Source: Pseudomonas synxantha
Lineage (GTDB): Bacteria > Pseudomonadota > Gammaproteobacteria > Pseudomonadales > Pseudomonadaceae
Assembly: GCF_900105675.1 (NCBI RefSeq)
Contig: NZ_LT629786.1
Location: forward strand, 2,790,001 to 2,854,000
DNA length: 64,000 nucleotides
Direction: 5' to 3'
Under the pieces are notes generated by a model, which searched no databases, was not told the origin of the DNA, and was given only the letters and a program-made list of their open reading frames with translations. How positions within the stretch are numbered: position 1 is the first letter of the stretch; every line of letters starts with the position of its first letter. The translations under genes and the position numbers were made by a program. Below, piece by piece: positions 43,664 to 52,858 of the stretch.

Positions 43664-45784
43664 ATGTCTGCACGATGCAACACGACGGCTACCCGCCAAT
43701 CTTGCTACAAATGTAATACTATAACAATAGCGATTGCGCTGGCACTGTCTCCATCAGCCTTCGCCGCCGCCAACGAGCCCCTGCAATTGCCCGCCTCGAC
43801 AGTAACCGCGCGCATGGCCAAGGAAGACCCCAAGGAAGTGCCGATCAGTGTCAGTGTGACCAGCGGCGAAGAGCTGCGCAGCCAACGCCTCGACACCCTG
43901 GAAAGCGCCCTGCGCAACACCTCCGGGGTCAGCGTCAATTCCTCAGGCGGACCGAATGATTTCAACGTGCTGATCCGCGGCGTGGGTTCGCTGTACCAGA
44001 TGTCCATGGATGACAGCTCGGTGGCGTTCAACATCGACGGCGTGCCGGTGTCGTCGCGCAGCCTGGGTTTCGGCACCCTCGATGTCGACCGCATCGAAGT
44101 GCTCAAGGGCCCCCAGGGCACTATGTCCGGTGCGATTGGCCAGGCCGGCGCGGTGAATATCACCACCCGCCAACCCACCCGCGACGTGCAAGGCTATGTA
44201 CGTGGCGAAGTCGGCCAGCAGGGCCAGTTCCTCACCGAAGGCGCCATCGGCGGCCCGCTCAGTAACAGCTTCAGCGGCCGCCTGGCGGTGCGCCGTGCCG
44301 GCTACGACAGTTGGATCGACAACGACCAGACCAACCACCCCATCACCAAACCGCGCAATGAAGCCTATCGCGCCAGCCTGCTATGGGACCTCAACGATGA
44401 CACCCACGTACTGTTCAGCGCCGAACGCCAGCAGACCGAGCGCGCCACTAACTCCTTGGTACTGCGCCCCTACGGCAGCCACCCGAGCCTGGACCTGACC
44501 CCTGGCTTGTTCGACGACAATGACAAGACCACCGAGCGCTACACGATCAAGGTCGATCACGACTTCGCCAACAGCCGCCTGACCTCCACCACCGCCACCG
44601 GCACCGCCGACTTCACCGGCTTGATCGCCTACGACAGCAAGTTGATGGGCGCGCTTTATGGCACGCCCGGCGAGTTCTGGGTGGTGGACAAATCCTTCGA
44701 GCGCAGCTGGAGCCAGGACCTGCATCTGGGCTCACTGCCCGACGCTGACGTGTTCTGGGTCGCTGGGGTCGCCGCCAGCCGCAACGAGCGCAGCTACGAC
44801 ACCCCGCGCAACACCTACGGCACCTCCGGCGCCAAGTTCCGCGACTTCACGACCACCACCTATGCAGGCTACGGCGAAGTGACATTCCCGCTCACCGAAC
44901 GCCTGAAACTCACCACCGGCTACCGCCATTCCTGGGACCGCAAGACCTACGACGGCCAATACTTCGCAGGTTCGAGCGCCGTGGACGACTCACGCAAACT
45001 CACCGACCATTACGGCACCGGCCGCGCTGCCCTGAGTTATGCGATCACCGCGCAGACCAACGTCTACGTGCAATTGGCGCGGGGGTATAAATCCGGGGGG
45101 TTCAATGACTATGCCTCCCAGGTCAGCGACAGCGCGCCCTACAAGGCCGCCGTCAGCAAGGCCGCAGAACTGGGCTTCAAGAGCGAGACAGAGGACCGTC
45201 GCGGCAGCCTCAACGGCGCGCTGTTCTACACCCGTGTGCATGACGATCACTTGCTCGGCTACGACGCCGCGACCTTCGCCACCAACGCCTTCAACGCCGA
45301 CACCCGCACCCGCGGCGCCGAACTGGAAGGCAGCTGGCGCTTCGACTACGGCCTGACCCTGGCCGCCAGCGCCACTTACCTCGACGCCAAGATCACCAGC
45401 GGTGTGCAAGGCATCCAGGCTGGCGACGTCGCCGCCGGCAACCGTACCCCGGATGTGCCACGTTGGAGCGGCAACTTCAACGCCAGCTGGAAACATCCTT
45501 TGGGCAGCCTCGCCAGCCTCGGCGAAACCACCCTCAACACCAGCCTCAACTACCACCTGGTGGGCGAACGCGCGGCCGATCCGCAGAATCACTTCAATCT
45601 GGATAACTATGAAAAGCTTGACCTGAGGGCGGGGCTGGAGAGCAAGTTTGGCGAGGTGTATGCGTTTGCCGACAACCTGTTGAACCAGACGTATGACACC
45701 TATGGTTTCTACAGTGACCCGGTGGCCTATGGTGGGCCGTCGCGGCGGCGGACGGTGGGCGTGGGCTATACCTATCAATTCTGA
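43664..45784 (+). CDS. TonB-dependent siderophore receptor 1 (FyuA-like)
   Basis: 706 residues. Signal peptide around ITIAIALALSPSAFAA, TonB-box-like LQLPASTVTA, plug domain (VPISVSVTSGEELRSQRLDTLESAL, VLIRGVG, RIEVLKGPQGTMSGAIGQAG), 22-strand barrel, and terminal Phe. Closely related to receptor 2 at 46435-48582. It probably imports the ferric complex of the metallophore made by the NRPS genes. ATG at 43664 has AAGG upstream and begins the signal peptide; the frame runs 28 codons higher over the Fur box, which argues against that longer start. Confidence 0.88.
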   Translation: MSARCNTTATRQSCYKCNTITIAIALALSPSAFAAANEPLQLPASTVTARMAKEDPKEVPISVSVTSGEELRSQRLDTLESALRNTSGVSVNSSGGPNDFNVLIRGVGSLYQMSMDDSSVAFNIDGVPVSSRSLGFGTLDVDRIEVLKGPQGTMSGAIGQAGAVNITTRQPTRDVQGYVRGEVGQQGQFLTEGAIGGPLSNSFSGRLAVRRAGYDSWIDNDQTNHPITKPRNEAYRASLLWDLNDDTHVLFSAERQQTERATNSLVLRPYGSHPSLDLTPGLFDDNDKTTERYTIKVDHDFANSRLTSTTATGTADFTGLIAYDSKLMGALYGTPGEFWVVDKSFERSWSQDLHLGSLPDADVFWVAGVAASRNERSYDTPRNTYGTSGAKFRDFTTTTYAGYGEVTFPLTERLKLTTGYRHSWDRKTYDGQYFAGSSAVDDSRKLTDHYGTGRAALSYAITAQTNVYVQLARGYKSGGFNDYASQVSDSAPYKAAVSKAAELGFKSETEDRRGSLNGALFYTRVHDDHLLGYDAATFATNAFNADTRTRGAELEGSWRFDYGLTLAASATYLDAKITSGVQGIQAGDVAAGNRTPDVPRWSGNFNASWKHPLGSLASLGETTLNTSLNYHLVGERAADPQNHFNLDNYEKLDLRAGLESKFGEVYAFADNLLNQTYDTYGFYSDPVAYGGPSRRRTVGVGYTYQF

Positions 45785-45816
45785 ACCGACGCGACTCAGC
45801 CGGCTGTCCTGAGTTC

Positions 45817-45907
45817 AAATGTGGGAGAGGACTTGATTTCGCGGCGGTCTGATTGACTGCACTCGGTAAAAATGTGGGAGGGGGCTTGCTCCCGATGGCG
45901 GTGTGTC
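45817..45907 (+). repeat. Two REP elements downstream of receptor 1
   Basis: A degenerate REP (GTGGGAGAGGACTTGATTTC, from 45817) is followed by a standard one (GTGGGAGGGGGCTTGCTCCC, from 45870). They open a 650-base gap (45785-46434) that contains only repeats. Confidence 0.65.
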
Positions 45908-45923
45908 AGCCTCGGATATGTTC

Positions 45924-46359
45924 ACTGACACTCCCTCATCGGGACATGGGTATCTACACAACTCTTACGTAGCCACCGTCAGTAACCACGATGCGCAGCG
46001 AGCCGCTCTTGATCTTGATCTGCTTTTGATCTCAGGCGCCCCGTCAAACCACGCTGGCCGGAATTCGACAGGGATTTGGGGGGTAAACCGGCAGGGATGC
46101 CGGTTTAGCCGCCCCGCGCCATCCATGGCGCGTGGCGGCGGCCCCCCAAATACATGTCGGATTACGGGCACACCGAGCCTAAGCGAGGTGCCGAGTGGTG
46201 GGGCAAGAGCGTTTGGTTACTTTGCGCTTTTCAAAGTGACCCGCTGTAAAAGCGGAACCAATAGTGGCCATTACCTAAATAATGGATATGTACTCGGTCT
46301 GATCCAACATCCTGGTCAACTGTCAGGTAGCCATCGGGAGCAAGCCCCCTCCCACATTT
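45924..46359 (+). repeat. Structured ~430-bp repeat, copy C
   Basis: Same element as copies A and B. Junction at 46066-46159; the inner stem tip reads GCGCCAT-CC-ATGGCGC where A and B have GG in the loop. The next hairpin pairs GAGCG with CGCTT, differing on both sides from A and B. Two TTGATC units in the leader. Ends with an inverted REP. Confidence 0.8.
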
Positions 46360-46379
46360 AGATCGTGGGGCATCAGTCA

Positions 46380-46420
46380 GTTGTCAGGTCGCCAGCCGGA
46401 GCAAGCTCCCCCCACATTGC
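46380..46420 (-). repeat. REP element before the end of receptor 2
   Basis: Inverted, diverged REP (GGAGCAAGCTCCCCCCACATT), just beyond the receptor 2 stop codon. Confidence 0.55.
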
Positions 46421-46434
46421 ACCCAGTGACCGCC

Positions 46435-48582
46435 TCAGAACTGATAGCTATACCCCACCCCCGCCGAACGCCCGCGCCCCGGCATCCCGGTCAGCACCGT
46501 GTCGGTGGAGTACGCGCCATACAGGTCATACCGCGCATCCAGCAAATTATCGCCCCACAAATAAACCTCCGACCCCCCACTCTCCAGCCCAAGGTGCAAG
46601 TCCAACTTGGCGTAACCCTTGAGGTCATAGTGGTTCTGCGGATCAGCCGGGCGGTTTTTCTGCACGCGGTAGTTGAGCAAGGTGTTCAAGCGCGGCGCAG
46701 GCAAGCCCAGCAGTTCACCCAGGGGTTTGTTCCAGGCCACGCTGAAGTTGCCACTCCACAACGGCACATCCGGCACGCGGCTGCCCTTGGCCACATCACC
46801 ACCGGAAACACCTGGCGCATCGGAGGTGACCACCGCGTTGGTGTAGCTGATGGCGCTGCCCAGGGTCAGCTCATCGGTGACGTGCCAGGTGCTCGACAAT
46901 TCGGCGCCTTTGCTGCGGGTGTCGGCATTCACGGCGCTGACGGCCATGCTCTTGAAGTCATACCCCAGCAGGTGGTCATCCTGCACACGAGTGATAAACA
47001 ACGCGCCTTCCAGGCTCAACGCACCGCCTTGGCTTTCATGCTTGAAGCCGACTTCGGCGGAGTTCACCTTGGCCGCCTTGTAGGGCTCGCTGTCCTTGAC
47101 CGAGGTGGCGTAATCGTTGAACCCGGCCGATTTGTAGCCCCGCGACAACACCGCATACAGGTTGGTCTGCGGCGTCCACGCATAGCTCAGGGCCACGCGA
47201 CCGGTGTTGTAGTCGTCCTGCAAGCGACGGCTGTCGCTGACCAGGTTGCCGCCACTGCTGTAGTCGGCGCCGTAGGTCTTGCGATCCCAGGTGTGACGCA
47301 GGCCGGTGGTGAGTTTCCAGTCCTCGGCAATCGGGAAGGTTACTTCGCCGTAGGCGGCATAGCTGTTGGTGGTGAAATCGCGCATTTGCCGGGCGCCGTT
47401 GGTGAAGTTGGTGGAATCGAAGCTGCGTTCGGAACGGGACAGGTTCACCCCGCTCACCCAGAACACCTCGGCATCCGCCAGCGAGCCCAGGCGCAGGTCC
47501 TGGCTCCAGACCCGCTCATGGGCCGCGTCTTCGACCAGGTACTCGAACGGTTGGCCGTACAACGCCTGGGTGATGTTGCGATCATAGCCCTTGATCGCCT
47601 TGAAGTCGGTGCTGGTGTAGGCGCTGATCGAGGTGATCCGGGCCTGGGCCAGGTCGTGGTTGAGCTCGAAGGAATAACGCTCGTTGGTCTTCTTGTTGCT
47701 ATCGAAGGTGCCGGGGGTGTAGTCGAGGCTGGGACGATTGCCGAATGGCCGCAGGATCTCCGAGCCGGCGTAGTGGTCGGCGCGCTGGCGCTCGACGGTC
47801 AGCAGGCCGGTAGTGTCTTCGTCGTTGTCCCACAGCAGGCTGCCGCGCAGGGCCAGGTCACGTGGCTTGGTCAGGGGGTCGCCGTCCTGTTGGTCGTCGA
47901 CCCAGTTATCAAAGCCGCTGCGCCGCACCGCAATACGCCCGGCCAGGGACTCGGTCAGCGGCCCGCCCACTGCGCCTTCGGTCATGAACTGGCCCTGGTT
48001 GCCCGCTTCGCCGCGCACATATCCTTCCAGCTCGCGGGTAGGCTTACGGGTGGTGACATTGATCGCCCCCGCTTCGCTGTTACGCCCGAACAGCGTGCCT
48101 TGGGGGCCCTTGAGCACTTCCATTTGCTGCACGTCGAGGGTGGCCATGGCCGCGTTGCGCACCGACATCGGCACCCCGTCCACGTTCAGCACCACCGAGC
48201 CGTCGTCCATGCTCATCTGGTTCAGCGAGCCAACCCCACGGATACGCACGTTGGCGTCGTTGGCGCCGCCCCAGGAGTTCACCTCCACCCCCGGCGTGGT
48301 GCGCAGGGCATCTTCCAGGGTGCGCAGGCGGCGGGTCTCCAGAGTTTGCCCATCGAGCACCGAAAGGCCGAACGGAATGTCCTTGGCACTCTCCTGATTC
48401 AACCGCGCACTCACCGTCACCGGTGCCAGCTCGATGGTCTTGGCGCTGGCGGCCGGTTGATGGTCAGCGGCATAGGCCGTACACATCTGGCTGGACAAGG
48501 TCAGCGCCATGGCTTGGGTCAATACGTTGGCCCGCCAACCGAGAGGACGACGCAGCGGCTGGATAGACAGTTCAGATGACAT
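46435..48582 (-). CDS. TonB-dependent siderophore receptor 2 (paralogue of receptor 1)
   Basis: 715 residues: signal peptide (VLTQAMALTLSSQMCTAYAA), TonB-box-like IELAPVTVSA, plug domain (IPFGLSVLDGQTLETRRLRTLEDAL, VRIRGVG, QMEVLKGPQGTLFGRNSEAG), 22-strand barrel and GVGYSYQF end. Strongly similar along its length to receptor 1, including LRTTPGVEVNSWGG versus LRNTSGVSVNSSGG. GGAG lies eight bases before the ATG. It is the last gene of a minus-strand operon with the ABC transporter and 33 bases after it, so it is tied to metallophore handling. Confidence 0.9.
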   Translation of the reverse strand: MSSELSIQPLRRPLGWRANVLTQAMALTLSSQMCTAYAADHQPAASAKTIELAPVTVSARLNQESAKDIPFGLSVLDGQTLETRRLRTLEDALRTTPGVEVNSWGGANDANVRIRGVGSLNQMSMDDGSVVLNVDGVPMSVRNAAMATLDVQQMEVLKGPQGTLFGRNSEAGAINVTTRKPTRELEGYVRGEAGNQGQFMTEGAVGGPLTESLAGRIAVRRSGFDNWVDDQQDGDPLTKPRDLALRGSLLWDNDEDTTGLLTVERQRADHYAGSEILRPFGNRPSLDYTPGTFDSNKKTNERYSFELNHDLAQARITSISAYTSTDFKAIKGYDRNITQALYGQPFEYLVEDAAHERVWSQDLRLGSLADAEVFWVSGVNLSRSERSFDSTNFTNGARQMRDFTTNSYAAYGEVTFPIAEDWKLTTGLRHTWDRKTYGADYSSGGNLVSDSRRLQDDYNTGRVALSYAWTPQTNLYAVLSRGYKSAGFNDYATSVKDSEPYKAAKVNSAEVGFKHESQGGALSLEGALFITRVQDDHLLGYDFKSMAVSAVNADTRSKGAELSSTWHVTDELTLGSAISYTNAVVTSDAPGVSGGDVAKGSRVPDVPLWSGNFSVAWNKPLGELLGLPAPRLNTLLNYRVQKNRPADPQNHYDLKGYAKLDLHLGLESGGSEVYLWGDNLLDARYDLYGAYSTDTVLTGMPGRGRSAGVGYSYQF

Positions 48583-48615
48583 GGCAAAACTCCAAAAGAC
48601 AGGGATGGTTCAACT

Positions 48616-51600
48616 TCATTGCGCAGGCCCCCAGCGCTTGAGCGCGGCGGCAATCGCGGGATCGGAGGGCGCGCCCAGCAGGCCCTGGATCGCGGTTGGC
48701 CATCCCTGGCCGTGACGGACATCGGCGGTCATCGCCGTGAGATGTTCGGGGGTTTGCGCGGCGACCCAGTCGAGGCTGACCAGCGCGGCATAGCTGGCGG
48801 CCCAGCCTTGTTCGCGGGCATCGGCCAGGGTGCCGACGGGCTCGCCGTCGCTGGCCAGGGCGCGGGTCAGGTCGTCGGCCATCAGCTTGACCAGCGTGGC
48901 CCGGGCGTCAGCGCCATCGGCATCCTCCACACACAGCAGGCCCAGCGCCCCCGCCACACCCTGGCTCAGCCACAGGTAACCGGGGGCCTGGCGCAGGTCG
49001 CTGGCGTCGGTCAACATGCGGCGGGCGAGCAGTTCGGCAATATGGGCGCGGCGTGTCCAGCGTCCGACGCCTGCTGGCCCCACGTCCCAATTGGGCGACT
49101 GGCTGAGCAGCAGATGGCCGTGGCTCAAGCGGCTGGCGCCCATGCTTGCAGGCCATTGGCTCAGGTGTTCGACGCTGGAGCGGCCGCCCAGACGTCGCGC
49201 CACACAGGCGCTCATCAGGTCCAGGTCTTCCTGCACTTCACGGGCGGTGTGCTCACGGCTGGCATCCTTGCGAAGCGGCGTGGCGTAGGCGAAGTCCAGT
49301 GGGCCCAGGCTGCTGCCGGTCAAGACCTGGCCATCGACCTCAAGCTGCCATTGCCAGTGTCCGGCCGGTGCGACCGCATCCACCGCCACCTCAGCCCCCC
49401 TTGGCAACCGGGGCACCGCGACCGGCAAGCCAGCTTCGCTGCGCAGGGCCGGCGCACGCAACAGTCGCTCGCTGTCCAGCCCCAGGCGCGGCACCACGCG
49501 GCGCGCTTCCAGCCACACACCCTGCGGCCCAAGCCAGAACGCTTCGCCTTCGGCAGGCCAGCCGTCAGCACTCAGCGTCCAGTTCAACACCACCTGGCAA
49601 CCACTCGCCGCGCAACCCTGCAAAGGCACACGCAGATGCGCGGTGGCTTGTTCAAACGCGACCGGTCGCCCCATCACGCTGACCGCCGTCAACTGCAGGC
49701 CCGGCGGTAACTCAGCGTCCAGGTGGGCAGCGACCACCCCATCCAACGTCCACTGGCCCAAGACCTGCCGCGCCGCCGAATCAACCTGCATCTGCAACTG
49801 CCCACCGGCCACCTGCCAGGCGCTCGCCCCGGGCAGCCAGCGCTGTTCCCAGTCGGCACGTTTGGCACGTTGCTCGGCGACGGACTGGTAATCGCCCTGC
49901 TCCACCAGATGCCGCTGCAAGAGCACGCCGCTGGCGAGCAAGCCGACGATGCCCAAGGCCAGCAACGCACCGGGCAAACCGAGCAAACCGCGGCGCACAT
50001 CGCCCAACCGACGACGCTCCGGCCCACGGGGCAAGGCCAGTGCCGCCACCGCAAGCAACACCAGGCAACCGGCGAGTTTCCAGCTGGCCAAGGTGGCCAG
50101 AAACCCCAGCCATGGCGCCCAGCCGGTCAGCAACGACACCCCCACATGCGCAGGGATCGCCATGGCATAGGGCGGGTAACTCACCAGCCCCAACTCATGG
50201 TTGAGCACCAGGAAAAACGTCAGCAGCATCGAAGTGGCGTAAGCCAGCCCGGAGCGGCGAACCAGCGCATGCACCAGCACCGTGAGCATCGCCAGTTCCA
50301 CCAGCGGCGGCGCGAATACCAGCGCCTGATAGACCAGCACAAAACCCGGCGCCAGGCTGTCGGGCGCGGCCATCGCACTGATCAGCAAGCTGGCCAGGCC
50401 CGGCACCAACGCCAGGGCCAGTGTCGCCATCAACACACATGCCACCCGCCCCAACAGGCGCAGCCACACCGGGGCCGGGGTCGCCTGCAACATGGCGCCC
50501 AAGCCTTCGACGTCATCGCGCCGGCACACCAGCCCGACCAGCGCCGCGACGATAAAGGCGATCACCAGGAACAACGCGCTCGACAGCAATGGCAGGGTCA
50601 GATCCGCCCGAGGCACCATCGGCCCACGGGCATGCCACACCCCGTGGACAAAACCACTGAGCACGCCCATCACCAACAGTAATCCGAGGGCCACCCACCA
50701 GATGCGCCGGGCAAACAGCTGGCGTACCTGCCAACGCGCCTCGCACCACAGGGCTCGCGGCCACCGGCTGCGCACCAGCGGGCCAGGCAAGGTCACGCCG
50801 CTCGCCAGCAGCATCGGCGGCTCGGCCAACACCGCCCCGCTACGCCTGCCCATCAAACCCTGGCGCGTGGTGCGGGCCAATACGACAGCCAGCAACAGCA
50901 GCGGCACTGCGCACCACAACACACGGTTAAGCCAGAACCCCGGGGTCAGGGCCAGCAGCGATTGGGACTTTTGCGCGGCGCTCCAGGTCTCCACCTGGGC
51001 CTGGGCAAAGGTGAACAATGACGGGTCCAGGCTGGCGGCCAGCAGCGGGTTGATATGCCCGCCCTTGAGCACCACTACGGCAAACATCCACAACAGCATC
51101 AACACCGTCGCCAACCCGAACGGCGCCGCCAGGCCACGGCTGCGCAGCGCCAGCAGGTAATACAACGCACCGATGCCGGTGCTCACTGGCAACAGCAAGG
51201 CGACCCAGGCAAACCCCAGGGCCGACCACATCGGCGCACCGATACTGGCGGCCGGCACCCAGCCGAGCCAGCCCAGTACCGGGCTGACCAGGAAGCCGAC
51301 GATCAGCGAACTGGCGAGCAAGCCGCCCACCAGCGCCGCGCCGATAAAACGTCCCCACAGCAGCGCGGGCAGCGACAGCGGTAAAGCCAGCAACACCTCT
51401 TCCAACTGCGCCTTGCGATCGCGCAAGGCCGGTTGCGCGAACACCCAGGCCCAGGCGAAAAACAGAAAGAACATGCACCCGCAGGACATCAGGTAGATCA
51501 GGCTCGGCGCGTTGCGCGCAATGTCGCTGGCGCCCATTTTCTGCACGTAGTCGGCATTCGCCAGGGACATCAGTAAATAACCGGTCAGGCCCAGGAACAC

Positions 51601-51678
51601 CAGTAACGGAATACCGCTGCGCAGCCCGGCGCGGACTTCCACCCAGGCCTCGCGCATCAACAGAGCAAAAGTATTCAT
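48616..51678 (-). CDS. ABC-2 type permease fused to a degenerate M1 aminopeptidase-like domain
   Basis: 1020 residues. Two permease halves (about 1-290 and 315-600, roughly 12-14 membrane segments) are followed by a large soluble region (about 620-1020) related to ABC-associated M1 peptidases. The zinc site HExxH is replaced by AHIAELLARR near residue 878, and the downstream WLxEG by WLSQG, so the ligands are lost and peptidase activity is unlikely. ATG overlaps the ATPase stop (ATGA). It probably forms an inner-membrane exporter for the metallophore, with the pseudo-peptidase as a periplasmic binding module. Confidence 0.85.
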   Translation of the reverse strand: MNTFALLMREAWVEVRAGLRSGIPLLVFLGLTGYLLMSLANADYVQKMGASDIARNAPSLIYLMSCGCMFFLFFAWAWVFAQPALRDRKAQLEEVLLALPLSLPALLWGRFIGAALVGGLLASSLIVGFLVSPVLGWLGWVPAASIGAPMWSALGFAWVALLLPVSTGIGALYYLLALRSRGLAAPFGLATVLMLLWMFAVVVLKGGHINPLLAASLDPSLFTFAQAQVETWSAAQKSQSLLALTPGFWLNRVLWCAVPLLLLAVVLARTTRQGLMGRRSGAVLAEPPMLLASGVTLPGPLVRSRWPRALWCEARWQVRQLFARRIWWVALGLLLVMGVLSGFVHGVWHARGPMVPRADLTLPLLSSALFLVIAFIVAALVGLVCRRDDVEGLGAMLQATPAPVWLRLLGRVACVLMATLALALVPGLASLLISAMAAPDSLAPGFVLVYQALVFAPPLVELAMLTVLVHALVRRSGLAYATSMLLTFFLVLNHELGLVSYPPYAMAIPAHVGVSLLTGWAPWLGFLATLASWKLAGCLVLLAVAALALPRGPERRRLGDVRRGLLGLPGALLALGIVGLLASGVLLQRHLVEQGDYQSVAEQRAKRADWEQRWLPGASAWQVAGGQLQMQVDSAARQVLGQWTLDGVVAAHLDAELPPGLQLTAVSVMGRPVAFEQATAHLRVPLQGCAASGCQVVLNWTLSADGWPAEGEAFWLGPQGVWLEARRVVPRLGLDSERLLRAPALRSEAGLPVAVPRLPRGAEVAVDAVAPAGHWQWQLEVDGQVLTGSSLGPLDFAYATPLRKDASREHTAREVQEDLDLMSACVARRLGGRSSVEHLSQWPASMGASRLSHGHLLLSQSPNWDVGPAGVGRWTRRAHIAELLARRMLTDASDLRQAPGYLWLSQGVAGALGLLCVEDADGADARATLVKLMADDLTRALASDGEPVGTLADAREQGWAASYAALVSLDWVAAQTPEHLTAMTADVRHGQGWPTAIQGLLGAPSDPAIAAALKRWGPAQ

Positions 51679-52559
51679 GCCTCGAGCGCCTCACCGGCCT
51701 GGGCCAGCGCCAGGTAATAGATGTCTTCCAGGCGCGGCGCGTGAGGGGTGAAGCGCGGATCGGCCGGGCGTTCGCCGTGCACGATCACGCGGCTACCGGC
51801 GGGGCTGGCGGCTACGTGCAAAGCGGCGGGCAGTGGCTCGCCACGGCCGAACGACGCCTCCCACAGGCGACCCTGCTCAGCGCCAAGCAAATCCGCCGGG
51901 CGGCCTTCGACAATAATTCGCCCACCGGCCAGCACCGCCAGGCGGCTGCACAGGTTCTCGACGTCTTCGACAATATGGGTCGACAGCAACACGATGGACT
52001 CGGCCGCCACATCCGCCAGTACCCGGTGAAAGCGGTTGCGCTCGGCCGGATCAAGGCCCGCGGTGGGCTCATCGACAATCAGCAAACGCGGCGAGCCGAT
52101 CAGGGCCATGGCGATGCCGAAGCGGCGCAACATGCCCCCCGAATACGTGGCGAGCGCCCGATGCGCGGCGTCTTGCAGGTTGACCTTGGCCAGCAGGCCC
52201 TCCACTTCTTCACGACGCTGGCGGGTGTCGGTACGCCCCTTGAGCCAGGCAAACCGATCAAGCAGATCCCGCGCACTCACCCCAGGGTACGCCCCCAGTT
52301 GCTGTGGCAGGTAACCCAGGCGACGGCGCAGATGCTCGGCATCGGCCAACACATCCACGCCATCCAGGTGAATGCTGCCGGCGTCCGGTTGCTGCAAGGT
52401 CGCCAGGGTGCGCATCAGGCTGCTCTTGCCTGCGCCATTGGGGCCAAGCAAGCCATACATGCCCGGCCCTACGCTCAGGTCCACACCGCGCAGCGCCTCG
52501 ACACCATTGTTGTAGCGCTTGCACAAGCCGCGCACCTGTAAACCCGAATCGACTGACAT
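51675..52559 (-). CDS. ABC transporter ATPase
   Basis: 294 residues of the drug/polysaccharide-export (ABC-2) type. Walker A GPNGAGKSS near 42, Q-loop LPQQLG, signature YSGGMLRRFGIAMAL, Walker B LLIVDEPTAGLD, H-loop STHIVED. ATG at 52559 has GGAG six bases upstream; an ATG at 52571 and a TTG at 52589 are weaker starts. It powers the fused permease encoded next, and is divergent from the NRPS gene with a Fur box between. Confidence 0.9.
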   Translation of the reverse strand: MSVDSGLQVRGLCKRYNNGVEALRGVDLSVGPGMYGLLGPNGAGKSSLMRTLATLQQPDAGSIHLDGVDVLADAEHLRRRLGYLPQQLGAYPGVSARDLLDRFAWLKGRTDTRQRREEVEGLLAKVNLQDAAHRALATYSGGMLRRFGIAMALIGSPRLLIVDEPTAGLDPAERNRFHRVLADVAAESIVLLSTHIVEDVENLCSRLAVLAGGRIIVEGRPADLLGAEQGRLWEASFGRGEPLPAALHVAASPAGSRVIVHGERPADPRFTPHAPRLEDIYYLALAQAGEALEA

Positions 52560-52759
52560 CCACAACTCCATCAAGGACGAGCCCTGCAAAAGGGCGGCGA
52601 GCGACGGTAGTCAAGGCCGGCAACGCGGTTCTACCCGATTCAAGTCATTTTCCAACCGTATCCCGCTCAGTGACCGGCGTTATCTCCCACCACCGCCGCA
52701 GCCTGACCCGCTTCGGGCAAACGGATACGGGGCAAAAACGATTCGATTGGGGTAGTCGC

Positions 52760-52778
52760 CACAATGAGAATGACTAGC
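52760..52778. promoter_or_regulatory. Fur box in the divergent ABC exporter / NRPS promoter
   Basis: CACAATGAGAATGACTAGC agrees with the 19-base Fur consensus at 13 positions. It lies 81 bases before the NRPS ATG and about 200 bases from the ATPase ATG, and could control both directions. Confidence 0.65.
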
Positions 52779-52858
52779 ATCTGCTTCCACACAATGACCT
52801 GCCCCCAGCGCCTGGGCCAACCCCGGTCCGGGCCCTAGCGATGAGAAGACGTTGAGCC

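Noticed and set aside
45903..46361. Protein-like open frame through repeat copy C (and its twins at 2177-2530 and 25476-25694)
   Set aside because: The three frames share sequence because the DNA repeat is conserved; substitutions follow base pairing, not codons.
46381..48579. A 732-codon open frame on the + strand opposite receptor 2
   Set aside because: It mirrors the receptor gene almost end to end, as expected of GC-rich antisense frames; it shows no domain, signal peptide or ribosome site.
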